A stretch of DNA of 64,000 nt from Trematomus loennbergii (taxonomy: Eukaryota > Chordata > Actinopteri > Perciformes > Nototheniidae). Both the position numbers and the translations under genes were made by a program. This document shows positions 1 through 10,580 of the stretch, one piece after another. The stretch covers positions 40,001 to 104,000 of the forward strand of contig JAAOOA010000630.1 of the NCBI GenBank assembly GCA_012861695.1. Direction: 5' to 3'. The stretch's first letter is position 1; each line of letters begins with the position of its first letter. The notes under the pieces are model-generated. The model saw nothing but the letters and a program-made list of their open reading frames with translations. It made no database searches and was not told the origin of the DNA.

Positions 1-3000
1 CGGAGGACGACGCCGACACGGAGGAGGCTCTGAAGGAGTTTGACTCCTGGTGACGGCGGAGGACGGAGAGGGAGCCGGAGAGGCTCGGAGCTCCGGAGAC
101 GGGACGGAGTGGGGTGAGAGACACGGGGTCTTTATATACGGTTCACTTTCAATGCAGGACAAAGAAAAATGAATCGAATGATCAGGGAAGTCTGGGCTCA
201 TTTGCATTTATTGATTTATTTGTATAATATATACAATGTTCTTTCCCACTATGACTATGTATGTCATTAACCTGTTAAGCCCGAGAGGCTGCGGGGTTTT
301 TTCACGAAACTGTGTCTCAGGGCTTCTTAATATTTAAAAAACCTATGAATGTGTCATACTCACTTAACGGTTAGAAACTCAGCTAACTGACCATATGAAC
401 CATTTTCACCGAAACAAAGCACACGTCTCACAAGAAGCGTCTAAATGAGTGGTTTTCACTATAAGTAATGTTTTTTGGACGGACACTATCATTTACATTT
501 TTTTTTACTATGTTCAATCTGAATTTACTTAAAATAAAAACATCTATATTGATTCTGACTCTTCTACATCCAACTCACAGGTTTATCATTACTTTGAGAA
601 AAAAGATGATTAATTTACCTCTTTTAGAAGTGAAGTTATAGTCATTTGTTCTGGGCATGTCATTTAGAGCCTGAGAGCTGAAAAACAGGCTCAGAGCTCA
701 ACAGGTTAAAAGATTCTATCGTTTAGAACAATTTCAAGTTTCTTAGAGAACTACTTTTATTTCTTCTCATCGAATTGTGAAGCACCTTGAGGTGACGTTG
801 TTTTTAAAGTGCTATACAAATCAAATGTATTATTTATTTATGATGTGCTAATGTAGCGTCTCTCTCTGTGTGCAGCGGAGCCTCTCCCGTTCCCTCCCGG
901 CGGGGGGAAGTCCTTCCTGTTGGGCGGCGACGACGTGATGGAGAGCGTGCTGGGGCTGGGCGACCTCGCCGACCTCACCGTCACCAACGACGAGACGGAC
1001 TACAGCTACGATGTAATATAATAATAATCTTTATTTTACTTTAACACCTTTCATACAATAAGTGCAGTCCGAAGTGCTTCACATGGACATTGATATCACA
1101 CAGAATACAGATGCCAGTCAAAGACATCAAAACAAACTGGAAATAGCAAACTGTAAGTAGACGTATAAAAAATACATTTAGTTTAAAGGTACAACGATGA
1201 AATGTGTATTCAACACCCAATCAGGTGACAGGTTCAAATGCATCGCAGTGCATTGAGAAAGTGCAGCAGACAGAGAGCAGGAGTTTGCTTCCTAAAAGGC
1301 CAAACTGTACAAATGAGTTTTGAGTTAGGACACACTCTGAAGTTCAGGAAACACCTACTGATCAATATAATCAATTGATCTAATGCATGTTATTGACCTT
1401 AGCTGCCGTCCAATAAGGAGTCCTCGTTCAGGAAGACGTGGAACCCGAAGTACACGCTGCGGAGCCACTTTGACGGCGTGCGGGCGCTGGCCTTCCACCC
1501 GTGGAGCCCTGCCTGGTCACCGTGTCCGAGGACCACACCCTCAACTGTGGAACCTCACCAAGACCGTCCCTGCCAAAAAGTAACTTCACACTGAAATGTT
1601 TCTGTTTGGTTCGTCTTGCAAATAACTCATAAAGTGAGGCTGGAAAGGCCCGGACACAACAATCTGGTCGACGCTCATCATACTTAGATCCTTGTTATTG
1701 ATTATCTTGCACCAAAGAGTGAACTTCACACCACACTGAATGTTATGTTTGTCATGCTAATAATTGGTAAAGTGACGCCTTAAAGCTTCTCTCATTCTGC
1801 CACTTCCTCTTTGAATTCATTATATTTGATCCGTGAGTAAGGGATTTATTGGTAGCTTGAGTAAAAGTAGAAGTACTCAGATCTTGTTCTTGAGTAAAAG
1901 TAGAAGTACTCAGATCTTGTACTTGAGTAAAAGTAAAAGTACTCAGATCTTGTACTTGAGTAAAAGTAGAAGTACTCAGATCTTGTACTTGAGTAAAGGT
2001 AGAAGTACTCAGATCTTGTACTTGAGTAAAGGTAGAAGTACTCAGATCTTGTTCTTGAGTAAAAGTAGAAGTACTCAGATCTTGTACTTGAGTAAAAGTA
2101 GAAGTACTCAGATCTTGTTCTTGAGTAAAAGTAGAAGTACTCAGATCTTGTACTTGAGTAAAAGTAAAAGTACTCAGATCTTGTACTTGAGTAAAAGTAG
2201 AAGTACTCAGATCTTGTACTTGAGTAAAGGTAGAAGTACTCAGATCTTGTACTTGAGTAAAGGTAGAAGTACTCAGATCTGTTCTTGAGTAAAGTAGAAG
2301 TACTCAGATCTTGTACTTGAGTAAAAGTAGAAGTACTCAGATCTTGTTCTTGAGTAAAAGTAGAAGTACTCAGATCTTGTTCTTGAGTAAAAGTAGAAGT
2401 ACTCAGATCTTGTACTTGAGTAAAAGTAGAAGTACTCAGATCTTGTACTTGAGTAAAAGTAGAAGTACTCAGATCTTGTACTTGAGTAAAAGTAGAAGTA
2501 CTCAGATCTTGTACTTGAGTAAAAGTAGAAGTACTCAGATCTTGTTCTTGAGTAAAAGTAGAAGTACTCAGATCTTGTACTTGAGTAAAAGTAGAAGTAC
2601 TCAGATCTTGTACTTGAGTAAAAGTAGAAGTACTCAGATCTTGTACTTGAGTAAAAGTAGAAGTACTCAGATCTTGTTCTTGAGTAAAAGTAGAAGTACT
2701 CAGATCTTGTTCTTGAGTAAAAGTAGAAGTACTCAGATCTTGTTCTTGAGTAAAAGTAGAAGTACTCAGATCTTGTACTTGAGTAAAAGTAGAAGTACTC
2801 AGATCTTGTACTTGAGTAAAAGTAGAAGTACTCAGATCTTGTACTTGAGTAAAAGTAGAAGTACTCAGATCTTGTTCTTGAGTAAAGTAGAAGTACTCAG
2901 ATCTTGTACTTGAGTAAAAGTAGAAGTACTCAGATCTTGTACTTGAGTAAAAGTAGAAGTACTCAGATCTTGTACTTGAGTAAAAGTAGAAGTACTCAGA

Positions 3001-6000
3001 TCTTGTACTTGAGTAAAAGTAGAAGTACTCAGATCTTGTACTTGAGTAAAAGTAGAAGTACTCAGATCTTGTACTTGAGTAAAAGTAGAAGTACTCAGAT
3101 CTTGTACTTTAGTAAAAGTAGAAGTACTCAGATCTTGTACTTTAGTAAAAGTAGAAGTACTCAGGTCTTGTACTTTAGTAAAAGTAGAAGTACTCAGATC
3201 TTGACCTTGAGTAAAAGTAGAAGTACTCAGATCTTGACTTGAGTAAAAGTAGAAGTACTCAGATCTTGTACTTGAGTAAAAGTAGAAGTACTCAGATCTT
3301 GTACTTGAGTAAAAGTAGAAGTACTCAGATCTTGTTCTTGAGTAAAAGTAGAAGTACTCAGATCTTGTACTTGAGTAAAAGTAGAAGTACTCAGATCTTG
3401 TACTTGAGTAAAAGTAGAAGTACTCAGATCTTGTACTTGAGTAAAAGTAGAAGTACTCAGATCTTGTTCTTGAGTAAAAGTAGAAGTACTCAGATCTTGT
3501 ACTTGAGTAAAAGTAGAAGTACTCAGATCTTGTTCTTGAGTAAAAGTAGAAGTACTCAGATCTTGTTCTTGAGTAAAAGTAGAAGTACTCAGATCTTGTA
3601 CTTGAGTAAAAGGAGAAGTACTCAGATCTTGTTCTTGAGTAAAAGTAGAAGTACTCAGATCTTGTTCTTGAGTAAAAGTAGAAGTACTCAGATCTTGTAC
3701 TTGAGTAAAAGTAGAAGTACTCAGATCTTGTTCTTGAGTAAAAGTAGAAGTACTCAGATCTTGTACTTGAGTAAAAGTAGAAGTACTCAGATCTTGTTCT
3801 TGAGTAAAAGTAGAAGTACTCAGATCTTGTTCTTGAGTAAAAGTAGAAGTACTCAGATCTTGTTCTTGAGTAAAAGTAGAAGTACTCAGATCTTGTTCTT
3901 GAGTAAAAGTAGAAGTACTCAGATCTTGTTCTTGAGTAAAAGTAGAAGTACTCAGATCTTGTACTTGAGTAAAAGTAGAAGTACTCAGATCTTGTTCTTG
4001 AGTAAAAGTAGAAGTACTCAGATCTTGTTCTTGAGTAAAAGTAGAAGTACTCAGATCTTGTTCTTGAGTAAAAGTAGAAGTACTCAGATCTTGTTCTTGA
4101 GTAAAAGTAGAAGTACTCAGATCTTGTTCTGAGTAAAGTAGTAGAAGTACTCAGATCTTGTTCTTGAGTAAAAGTAGAAGTACTCAGATCTTGTTCTTGA
4201 GTAAAAGTAGAAGTACTCAGATCTTGTTCTTGAGTAAAAGTAGAAGTACTCAGATCTTGTACTTGAGTAAAAGTAGAAGTACTCAGATCTTGTTCTTGAG
4301 TAAAAGTAGAAGTACTCAGATCTTGTTCTTGAGTAAAAGTAGAAGTACTCAGATCTTGTTCTTGAGTAAAAGTAGAAGTACTCAGATCTTGTACTTGAGT
4401 AAAAGTAGAAGTACTCAGATCTTGTTCTTGAGTAAAAGTAGAAGTACTCAGATCTTGTTCTTGAGTAAAAGTAGAAGTACTCAGATCTTGTTCTTGAGTA
4501 AAAGTAGAAGTACTCAGATCTTGTACTTGAGTAAAAGTAGAAGTACCAGAGTGTAGGAATACTCTGTTACAGTAAAAGTCCTGCATTCAAAATGTTCCTC
4601 AAGTGAAAGTAGAAAAGTATTATCATCAAAATATAGTGAAAGTAGCGACAGTAAAAGTAGTCATTGTGCAGATTGGTCCATTTCAGAATAATATATATGA
4701 TATGTTTTATAATGATTGATCATGAAAGTGTTCTCAAGCTGGTAAAGGTGCAGCTAGTTTGAATGACTTTGTATACTGCAGGGTAGCTTGTGGATTTACT
4801 CCAGGTGGAACTAAAGTCTGATTTAACACTTGGTTATATTTCACTCATTCATCCACATCTGTGAAGTAACTAAGGTATTAAATACATGTAGAGGAGGAGA
4901 AGTACACCATGTACCTCTGAACTGTAGTGGAGTAGAAGTAGAAAGAATCAAAAGTGGAAATACTTAAGTACCTCAAAGTAAGTACAGTACTTGAGTACAA
5001 TCTACTTAGTAACTACCTCCACTGCAGGCATGTCATGTGTGCTAGCAGCCCATAATCCACACTATACATACAATGAATCCATGTGAATTCTGTTTCTCAT
5101 TTGTTTAGTTTTCCCCCTAAAAAAATACTGTTAAAGAACCGGATCGATAAGCAGTACTTTCATTGTTTCAATCAGGCCTCATTATGTCACAGTGGCACAG
5201 GATCATCTGCCAGGACAAGCACGTGTGTTTCCTGAGGCAGCTCGCCAGAGTGAAACCTTTTCTCTCCAGGCAGCAGTTAGAGACCCTAATCCACGCCTTT
5301 GTCCCACTCGGCTGGATTACTGTAACTCTCTCTCCATGGGGGGTCAGTGGGTCCTCCCTCTCGTCTGCAGCTGGTCCAAAATGCAGCAGCAAGGCTTTTT
5401 ATCTGGCAACGGAAATATGACCACATTCCCCATTTGGCTTCGCTCCACTGGCTGCCAACACCGCAGGATTCATTTCAAAAGCCTTTTATTACTTTTAAAT
5501 CCCTAAATGGCATGACCCCCCCATATCTCTCTGAGCTGCTACACCCTTACACGCCCACCCGCCCTCTCAGGTCAGCTGATCCTCCTGAATGTGATCAGAA
5601 CCAGGTCAGAGCTCAGAGGGGGCTGTTGCTTCTCTGTAGCGGCTCCCACACTGTGGAACCGACTGCCCCTGCACATCAGACAGGTCCCCACACTGTGGAA
5701 CCAATACTGCCCCTGCACATCAGACAGGTCCCACACTGTGGAACATCTGCCCTGCACATCAGACAGGTCTCCACACTGTGGAACCATCTGCCCCTGCACA
5801 TCAGACAGGTCTCCACACTGTGGAACGATCTCCCTGCACATCAGACAGGTCCCCACACTGTGGAACCATCTGCCCCTGGCACATCAGACAGGTCCCCACA
5901 CTGTGGAACCATCTGCCCCTGCACATCAGACAGGTCCCCACACTGTGGAACGATCTGCCCCTGCACATCAGACAGGTCCCCACACTGCCTGTTTTAAATC

Positions 6001-6895
6001 GCTTCTTAAAACCCACCTCTTCTCCTTAGCGTATAACATCTATTAGAGCGTTGCTTTTAAATTTAATTAAAGCTGTATTGTATAAGAAGCTGTTCTCGTT
6101 ACCTCATTTTATTGTTAGTTTTTTCCCATTGGAATTAAATTCAACATTATTTATTTTATTTGAGTCCATGCAAGAGAAACACAAACAGTTTGATGAGATG
6201 ACATTATCACACAGAAGAACAGATAACAGTGAATAGCTGGGTCGACAGTCAGAGTAATAGATCAGTTCTGTGGATAAAAACACTACAATATTTTACTTTA
6301 AGGGTTGTTGTTGGAATCTAACTAGAGTACAGAACTATATATCGGAAGTCTACTAAACATAATAATAACAAACTTTATTTAGAGACTTCTTCTCCCCCCG
6401 TGCCGATCAGAATCTGTTTTATTTCCAAGTAGGTTGACCCATTATGAATTTGCTTTGGTGTGTGCATCCAGAGAGAAGAATGCGTGCACATCACAGACGG
6501 TGTTTAGTTTCTCTCTCAGCTCCCTCTTCCTCAGACCTGACGGATCCTTCAGTATTTGCATCTCATTTCCCGCTCACTGCAGCGCCTCTGATATTAGCCA
6601 GAGCCGAACTTCAAACACAGACGCATCCCTGTCACGCTCATAATCCTGCAAACACCTCGCCTCAGGATTAATGCAGCACAGGACATCGTGACAGGGCTCA
6701 GGAGGAGCAGCTTTTAAACATTAGTAACAGAGGTGATGAAGAGGGAGGCCTTGTGATGATGAGGATGATGATGATGATGTGTTCAATAACGGTATTAATG
6801 TTTTATTCCTGTCTTTTTGCTTTACAGAAGTGCCTCTTTTGACGTTGAGCCCGTCTATACATTCAGAGCCCATGTGTAAGTATCTCTCACACACA

Positions 6896-6953
<58 letters not shown>

Positions 6954-7794
6954 TGTTCCACACGATAAACTCCACATATTAACACCACTTTATGATTTTT
7001 GGAGTAAAAAGATAACGATAGACTACAAAGGAACTAGAGCACGGTCACATGACTTCAAGTCACCACCGCTAAGCTAAAGGTGGCTAATGTTGGGCTATTA
7101 AGGAACTACAGCACGGTCACATGACTTCACGTCACCACCGCTAAGCTAAAGGAGGCTAATGTTGGGCTATAAAGGAACTACAGCACGGTCACATGACTTC
7201 ACGTCACCACCGCTAAGCTAAAGGAGGCTAATGTTGGGCTATAAAGGAACTACAGCACGGTCACATGACTTCACGTCACCACCGCTAAGCTAAGGAGGCT
7301 AATGTTGCGCTATAAAGGAACTACAGCACGGTCACATGACTTCACGTCACCACCGCTAAGCTAAAGGAGGCTAATGTTGGGCTATAAAGGAACTACAGCA
7401 CGGTCACATGACTTCACGTCACCACCGCTAAGCTAAAGGTGGCTAATGTTGGGCGTGATGACGTGTATAGTCTCATTTAGACACTTGTTAGCAATCAATG
7501 TTTTTTAATTCACCAGTGGGGTATTAACTGACGTATGTTATGTCTCAAACACTATTTTGCAGGTTTTAGGACTCATTCCTGCACCTCTCTTTATACAGAA
7601 GCTAAAGTAATAGCGAGTAGATTTATATTACTTCAGGGATGTTATAATATTTCTCTCCCTCTCTCTCTTCAGTGGTCCAGTGTTGTCGTTGGCGATGACC
7701 TCCAGTGGTGAGCAGTGTTTCAGTGGAGGCATCGACTCCACCATCCAGTGGTGGAACATCCCCAGCTCTAACGTGGACCCCTACGATACCTATG

Positions 7795-7849
<55 letters not shown>

Positions 7850-10580
7850 CTGCAGCAAGTTGCCTCACCCATGCTGTGTGTTTACCTCAATATTCTCACT
7901 ATCCAGTAATCCCAACCTTTCTAAGATGTCTAAGATTACTTGTCAACGTTCATACAAACCCTCCTGAATATGAGTCCAGGAACCAAAGCAGTATCTACCA
8001 ATACACTAATAGAGTCCTCTCCCCTTTTTCCCCTCGTCCAATCAGAACCCAGCGTCCTGGCGGGGTCGTGGTTGGATCACACGGACGCTGTGTGGGGATT
8101 GGCTTACAGCGGCATCAAGAATCGCCTCCTGTCCTGCTCGGCCGACGGCACGGTGAAACTGTGGAACCCCACGGAGAAAAACCCCTGCATCAGCACTTTC
8201 AACACAAACAGAGGTGAGGAACTGCTGAGTGTCCTCTTCCAACATGAGAGTAGCATGCTAACAAAGGTATCCCAACTGTAGCTGTGAACATGACAGGATG
8301 TGTGATTACCTAGAGAGCATCAGGACTGTTTGAGGCATATGATAGCTATGTGATAACATGATGATTCAGCCTCTATGGAGATAGACATATGACAAGCATG
8401 CTCATTTCTGACGTGGAGCTAATCTGAAGTAAACATTGAATACTGCTTTCTATTCCTCCATCTTGTGACTGTGTAACTCCCTCTCTTGGATATCAGCATG
8501 TGAAGGACACTGTTCAGGAACTAGTTGATGCTCTGTATGTGATGACTACTTCCAGATTTTGAGGAAAGTTAGATTTTGAGAAAGTCAGATTTTTGAGAAA
8601 AAGTCAGAATTTTGAGAGAAAAGTCAGAATTTTGAGGGAAAAGTCAGATTTTTGAGATTTTGAGAAAAAGTCAGAATTTTGAGAGAAAGTCAGAATTTTG
8701 AGAAAAAGTCAGAATTTTGAGAAAAAGTCAGAATTTTGAGAAAAAGTCAGAATTTTGAGAAAAAGTCAGAATTTTGAGGGAAAAGTCAGAATTTTGAGGG
8801 AAAAGTCAGATTTTTGAGATTTGAGAAAAAGTCAGAATTTTTAGAGAAAGTCAGAATTTTGAGAAAAGTCAGAATTTTGAGGGAAAAGTCAGATTTTTGA
8901 GATTTTGAGAAAAAGTCAGATTTTTGAGAGAAAGTCAGAATTTTGATGGAAAAGTCAGATTTTTGAGATTTGAGAAAAAGTCAGATTTTTGAGAAAAGTC
9001 AGAATTTTGAGGGAAAAGTCAGAATTTTGATGGAAAAGTCAGATTTTTGAGAAAAAGTCAGAATTTTGAGGGAAAAAGTCAGAATTTTGAGGGAAAAAGT
9101 CAGAATTTTGAGGGAAAAGTTAGATTTTTGAGATTTTGAGAAAAAGTCAGAATTTTGAGAGAAAGTCAGAATTTTTTGATTTTGAGAAAAAGTCAGAAAT
9201 TTTAGAAAAAGTCAGAATTTTAGAAAAAAGTCAGGATTTTGAGAGAAAGTCGACATTTTGAGAAAGTCCGAATTTTTTGATGTATAAGCTGCTCTGTATG
9301 TGATGACTACTTCCATTCTGGAGAGGATCACAGATACATGGATCCTGAGATTGAAGCTCAAGCCGGGGACGAGTGAGATTTTCCTAACGGGAACAAAGAT
9401 GGAAGAACAAGTACGGAGATCATAGAAACAACAACTTGATATTAATGTGTTTTAAATCTGTGTGTTTCCAGAGCACGGGGTCCCCACGTCGGTGGACTTT
9501 AACGGCTGTGACCCCGCCCACATGGTGGCGTCGTTTAACACCGGGGACGTAGTGGTGTACGACCTGGAGACCTCCCAGAGTGCACTGGTGCTGAAGGGGC
9601 AGGGAGACGGCAGTAAGTGATTCAAACTGATCAGATGCACGCTGAAGGCTCTCTGAGCAGCTTTCCTCTCTCCTGCTGTTAGCTTCCATGTTTGTTTCTC
9701 ATGTATTGTCTTGATATGTGTCTGTTGGTGTTCCACATGGAGCTGCTGTGACGCAAGGAGCATTTCAGACTTGATCTGACCATGAAAGTATTATCGTATG
9801 TGTGTTCTCTGTAGGAGTGTTTTCATAGTTATTTTTGTACCCTCTCTCCCCTCAGCACTCCCGGGGTCGAATCATATCAACAAGGTGGTGAGTCATCCCA
9901 CGCTGCCGGTCACCATCACCGCTCATGAAGACCGGCAAATCAAATTCTACGATAACAAGTCAGTCAGTACGTCTCTCTCTCTCTCTGTCCGTTCTGTGTT
10001 TTCAGACAGGAGGAGTCCCTTTAGTCTCGTAGGACTCACATGATTAACGTGCTCTCTCTCTGTCTCTCTCTGCAGGTAAGGTGATCCACGCCATGGTGGC
10101 TCACCTGGACGCAGTCACCAGTCTGGCTGTGGATCCAAACGGGATCTACTTGATGTCAGGAAGTAAGAAACACAAGAAGCTGCTTCAAACACACAATGAT
10201 GCTTTTAGTCATCAATAGTTCAAACTCTAAATGTCTCCCCCTCTTCGTCACTTCTCCTTCTTCTCCTCTTCCTCATTCCTTCCTTTTCTCTTGCTTCCTC
10301 TCCTTCCCTCTTTTCCAACTTGTTGTTCCTCACTTTCCCTCTTCGTCCCCTTCTTTATAACGTATGTTCCCCTCCTCTCCCTCCTCCCCTCCTCTTCCTC
10401 CTCTCCTCAGGTCACGACTGCTCTCTGCGTCTGTGGAACCTGGACAGTAAAACGTGCGTTCAGGAGATCACGGCTCACCGTAAGAAGAGCGAGGAGGCCA
10501 TCTACGACGTGGCCTTCCACCCGTCCAAAGCCTACATCGCCTCCGCCGGAGCAGACGCCCTCGCCAGGGTCTACGTCTAG
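1..10580 (+). CDS. strn3: Striatin-family WD40 scaffold, 3' half (strn3-like)
   Basis: Striatins are B''' regulatory subunits of PP2A and scaffold the cytoplasmic STRIPAK kinase/phosphatase complex. The caveolin-binding, coiled-coil and calmodulin-binding N-terminus lies upstream of the window. Exons read from GT-AG borders are 1-113, 876-1012, 1403-1579, 6828-6875, 7673-7794, 8046-8213, 9472-9612, 9856-~9966, 10076-10162 and 10411-10580 (stop TAG). The first exon ends in the family peptide GEGAGEARSSGDGTEW. The second carries LGLGDLADLTVTND. The rest encode WD40 blades, including HTDAVWGLAYSGIKN, HLDAVTSLAVDPNGIYLMSG and a C-terminus ASAGADALARVYV. WD40 wording is closer to STRN3/SG2NA than to STRN or STRN4, and a g2e3 gene follows on the same strand, as in human. 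Single-base deletions break the frame near 44, 1501 and 1545; each restores the family sequence if one base is added, so I read them as assembly errors. The junction after 9963-9966 is also untidy. Paralogue assignment is an inference. Confidence 0.85.
269..709. mobile_element. TTAA-flanked MITE in strn3 intron
   Basis: The block is bounded by TTAA at 269-272 and 706-709. Inward from these are inverted ends, CCTGTT on the left and AACAGG on the right. TTAA target duplications are typical of piggyBac-type elements. No coding capacity is visible, so it would be a non-autonomous copy of about 440 bp. Confidence 0.6.
770..840 (+). mobile_element. LINE 3'-tail fragment
   Basis: It contains the phrase 'gtgctatacaaatcaaat' preceded by 'tgtgaagcaccttgaggtg'. 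This is the usual ending of fish L2/Rex-type LINE 3'UTRs. It is short and its 5' limit is not defined. Confidence 0.5.
1013..1115 (-). mobile_element. LINE/SINE tail in reverse orientation abutting a splice donor
   Basis: A run of ATAAT units is followed by 'cacctttcataca' and 'gaagtgcttcacatg', the reverse complement of the common fish LINE tail. It starts immediately at the strn3 exon border at 1012, so the donor GTAATA lies within the A/T-rich tail. The rest of the intron, 1116-1402, shows nothing recognisable. Confidence 0.5.
1857..4546. repeat. 33-bp minisatellite, about 81 copies
   Basis: The unit is 33 bp, so one strand reads as an 11-residue repeat (LSKSRSTQILY on +). Variants mainly differ at one base, giving 'ttgtac' or 'ttgttc'. 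Each unit contains AGTACT and AGATCT palindromes. The frame shifts at 2280, 2885, 3236 and 4130 where single copies lost bases. The open frames here are by-products, not genes. The unit resembles transposon sequence that directly follows the array at 4547-5030. Confidence 0.97.
4547..5030. mobile_element. hAT-like element remnant adjoining the 33-bp array
   Basis: The sequence is rich in 'agtaaaagta', 'gtggagtagaagtag' and 'acttgagtaca' phrases and ends in 'tacctccactg'. Its layout matches the complete hAT-like elements at 58324-59448 and 61234-62579. The left end and target duplication are not visible. The 33-bp array probably expanded inside the missing left part. Confidence 0.6.
5163..6130 (+). 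pseudogene. Dead LINE reverse-transcriptase C-terminus with internal 42-bp array
   Basis: Frames spread over all three phases give pieces typical of the end of L2/Rex1-type LINE ORF2: 'RLDYCNSL', 'QLVQNAAARLF', 'LASLHWLPT', 'PPYLSELL' and 'PTRPLRS', then 'FKSLLKTHLFSLAYN'. From 5640 to about 5990 the segment for 'PTLWNRLPLHIRQV' is repeated about eight times as a 42-bp minisatellite. Indels break every frame. This is a truncated, inactive copy in a strn3 intron, not a host gene. Confidence 0.8.
5640..5990. repeat. 42-bp minisatellite grown from LINE coding sequence
   Basis: About eight copies of a unit containing 'cacactgtggaac' and 'cacatcagacaggtc'. The unit is a whole number of codons (14), and the repeated peptide lies within the LINE tail domain. 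Several copies have lost one or more bases. Confidence 0.9.
6131..6827. other. strn3 intron, no recognisable feature
   Basis: AT-rich intron sequence with a short GAT/GATGAT run near 6740-6780. The short open frames show no family resemblance. The acceptor for the next strn3 exon is at 6826-6827. Confidence 0.5.
6889..6951. repeat. (CA)n microsatellite
   Basis: About 30 CA dinucleotides with one interruption, starting 14 bp after the strn3 exon ending at 6875. Confidence 0.98.
7027..7530. repeat. 72-bp minisatellite, about six copies, with element flank
   Basis: The unit carries 'cacggtcacatgacttcacg' and 'accaccgctaagctaaagg'. The right flank at 7455-7530, including 'ccagtggggtatta', recurs in reverse complement at 49060-49115 beside a longer array of the same unit. 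Array and flank therefore travel together as parts of one repeat family. Confidence 0.92.
7797..7846. repeat. (CA)n microsatellite
   Basis: About 25 CA units starting 2 bp after the strn3 exon ending at 7794. The donor GTACAC runs straight into the array. Confidence 0.98.
8221..9398. mobile_element. Repeat element with internal ~19-bp array (copy A)
   Basis: Both ends match the region 50938-51985 in reverse complement. The shared left part contains 'cctcttccaacatgagagta' and 'aaggtatcccaactgtagct'. The shared right part contains 'ctccagaatggaagta' and 'gaggatcaca' (reversed in the other copy). Between them, about 8555-9285 is an irregular array of a ~19-bp unit, 'gagaaaaagtcagaatttt'. It starts within about 10 bp of the strn3 donor at 8214. 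No coding capacity or clear target duplication was found. Confidence 0.8.

Noticed and set aside
2865..4586. Repetitive open frames (LSKSRSTQILY on +, QDLSTSTFTQ on -) at 1833-4586
   Set aside because: They are translations of the 33-bp minisatellite in a strn3 intron, with frame shifts at random copies.
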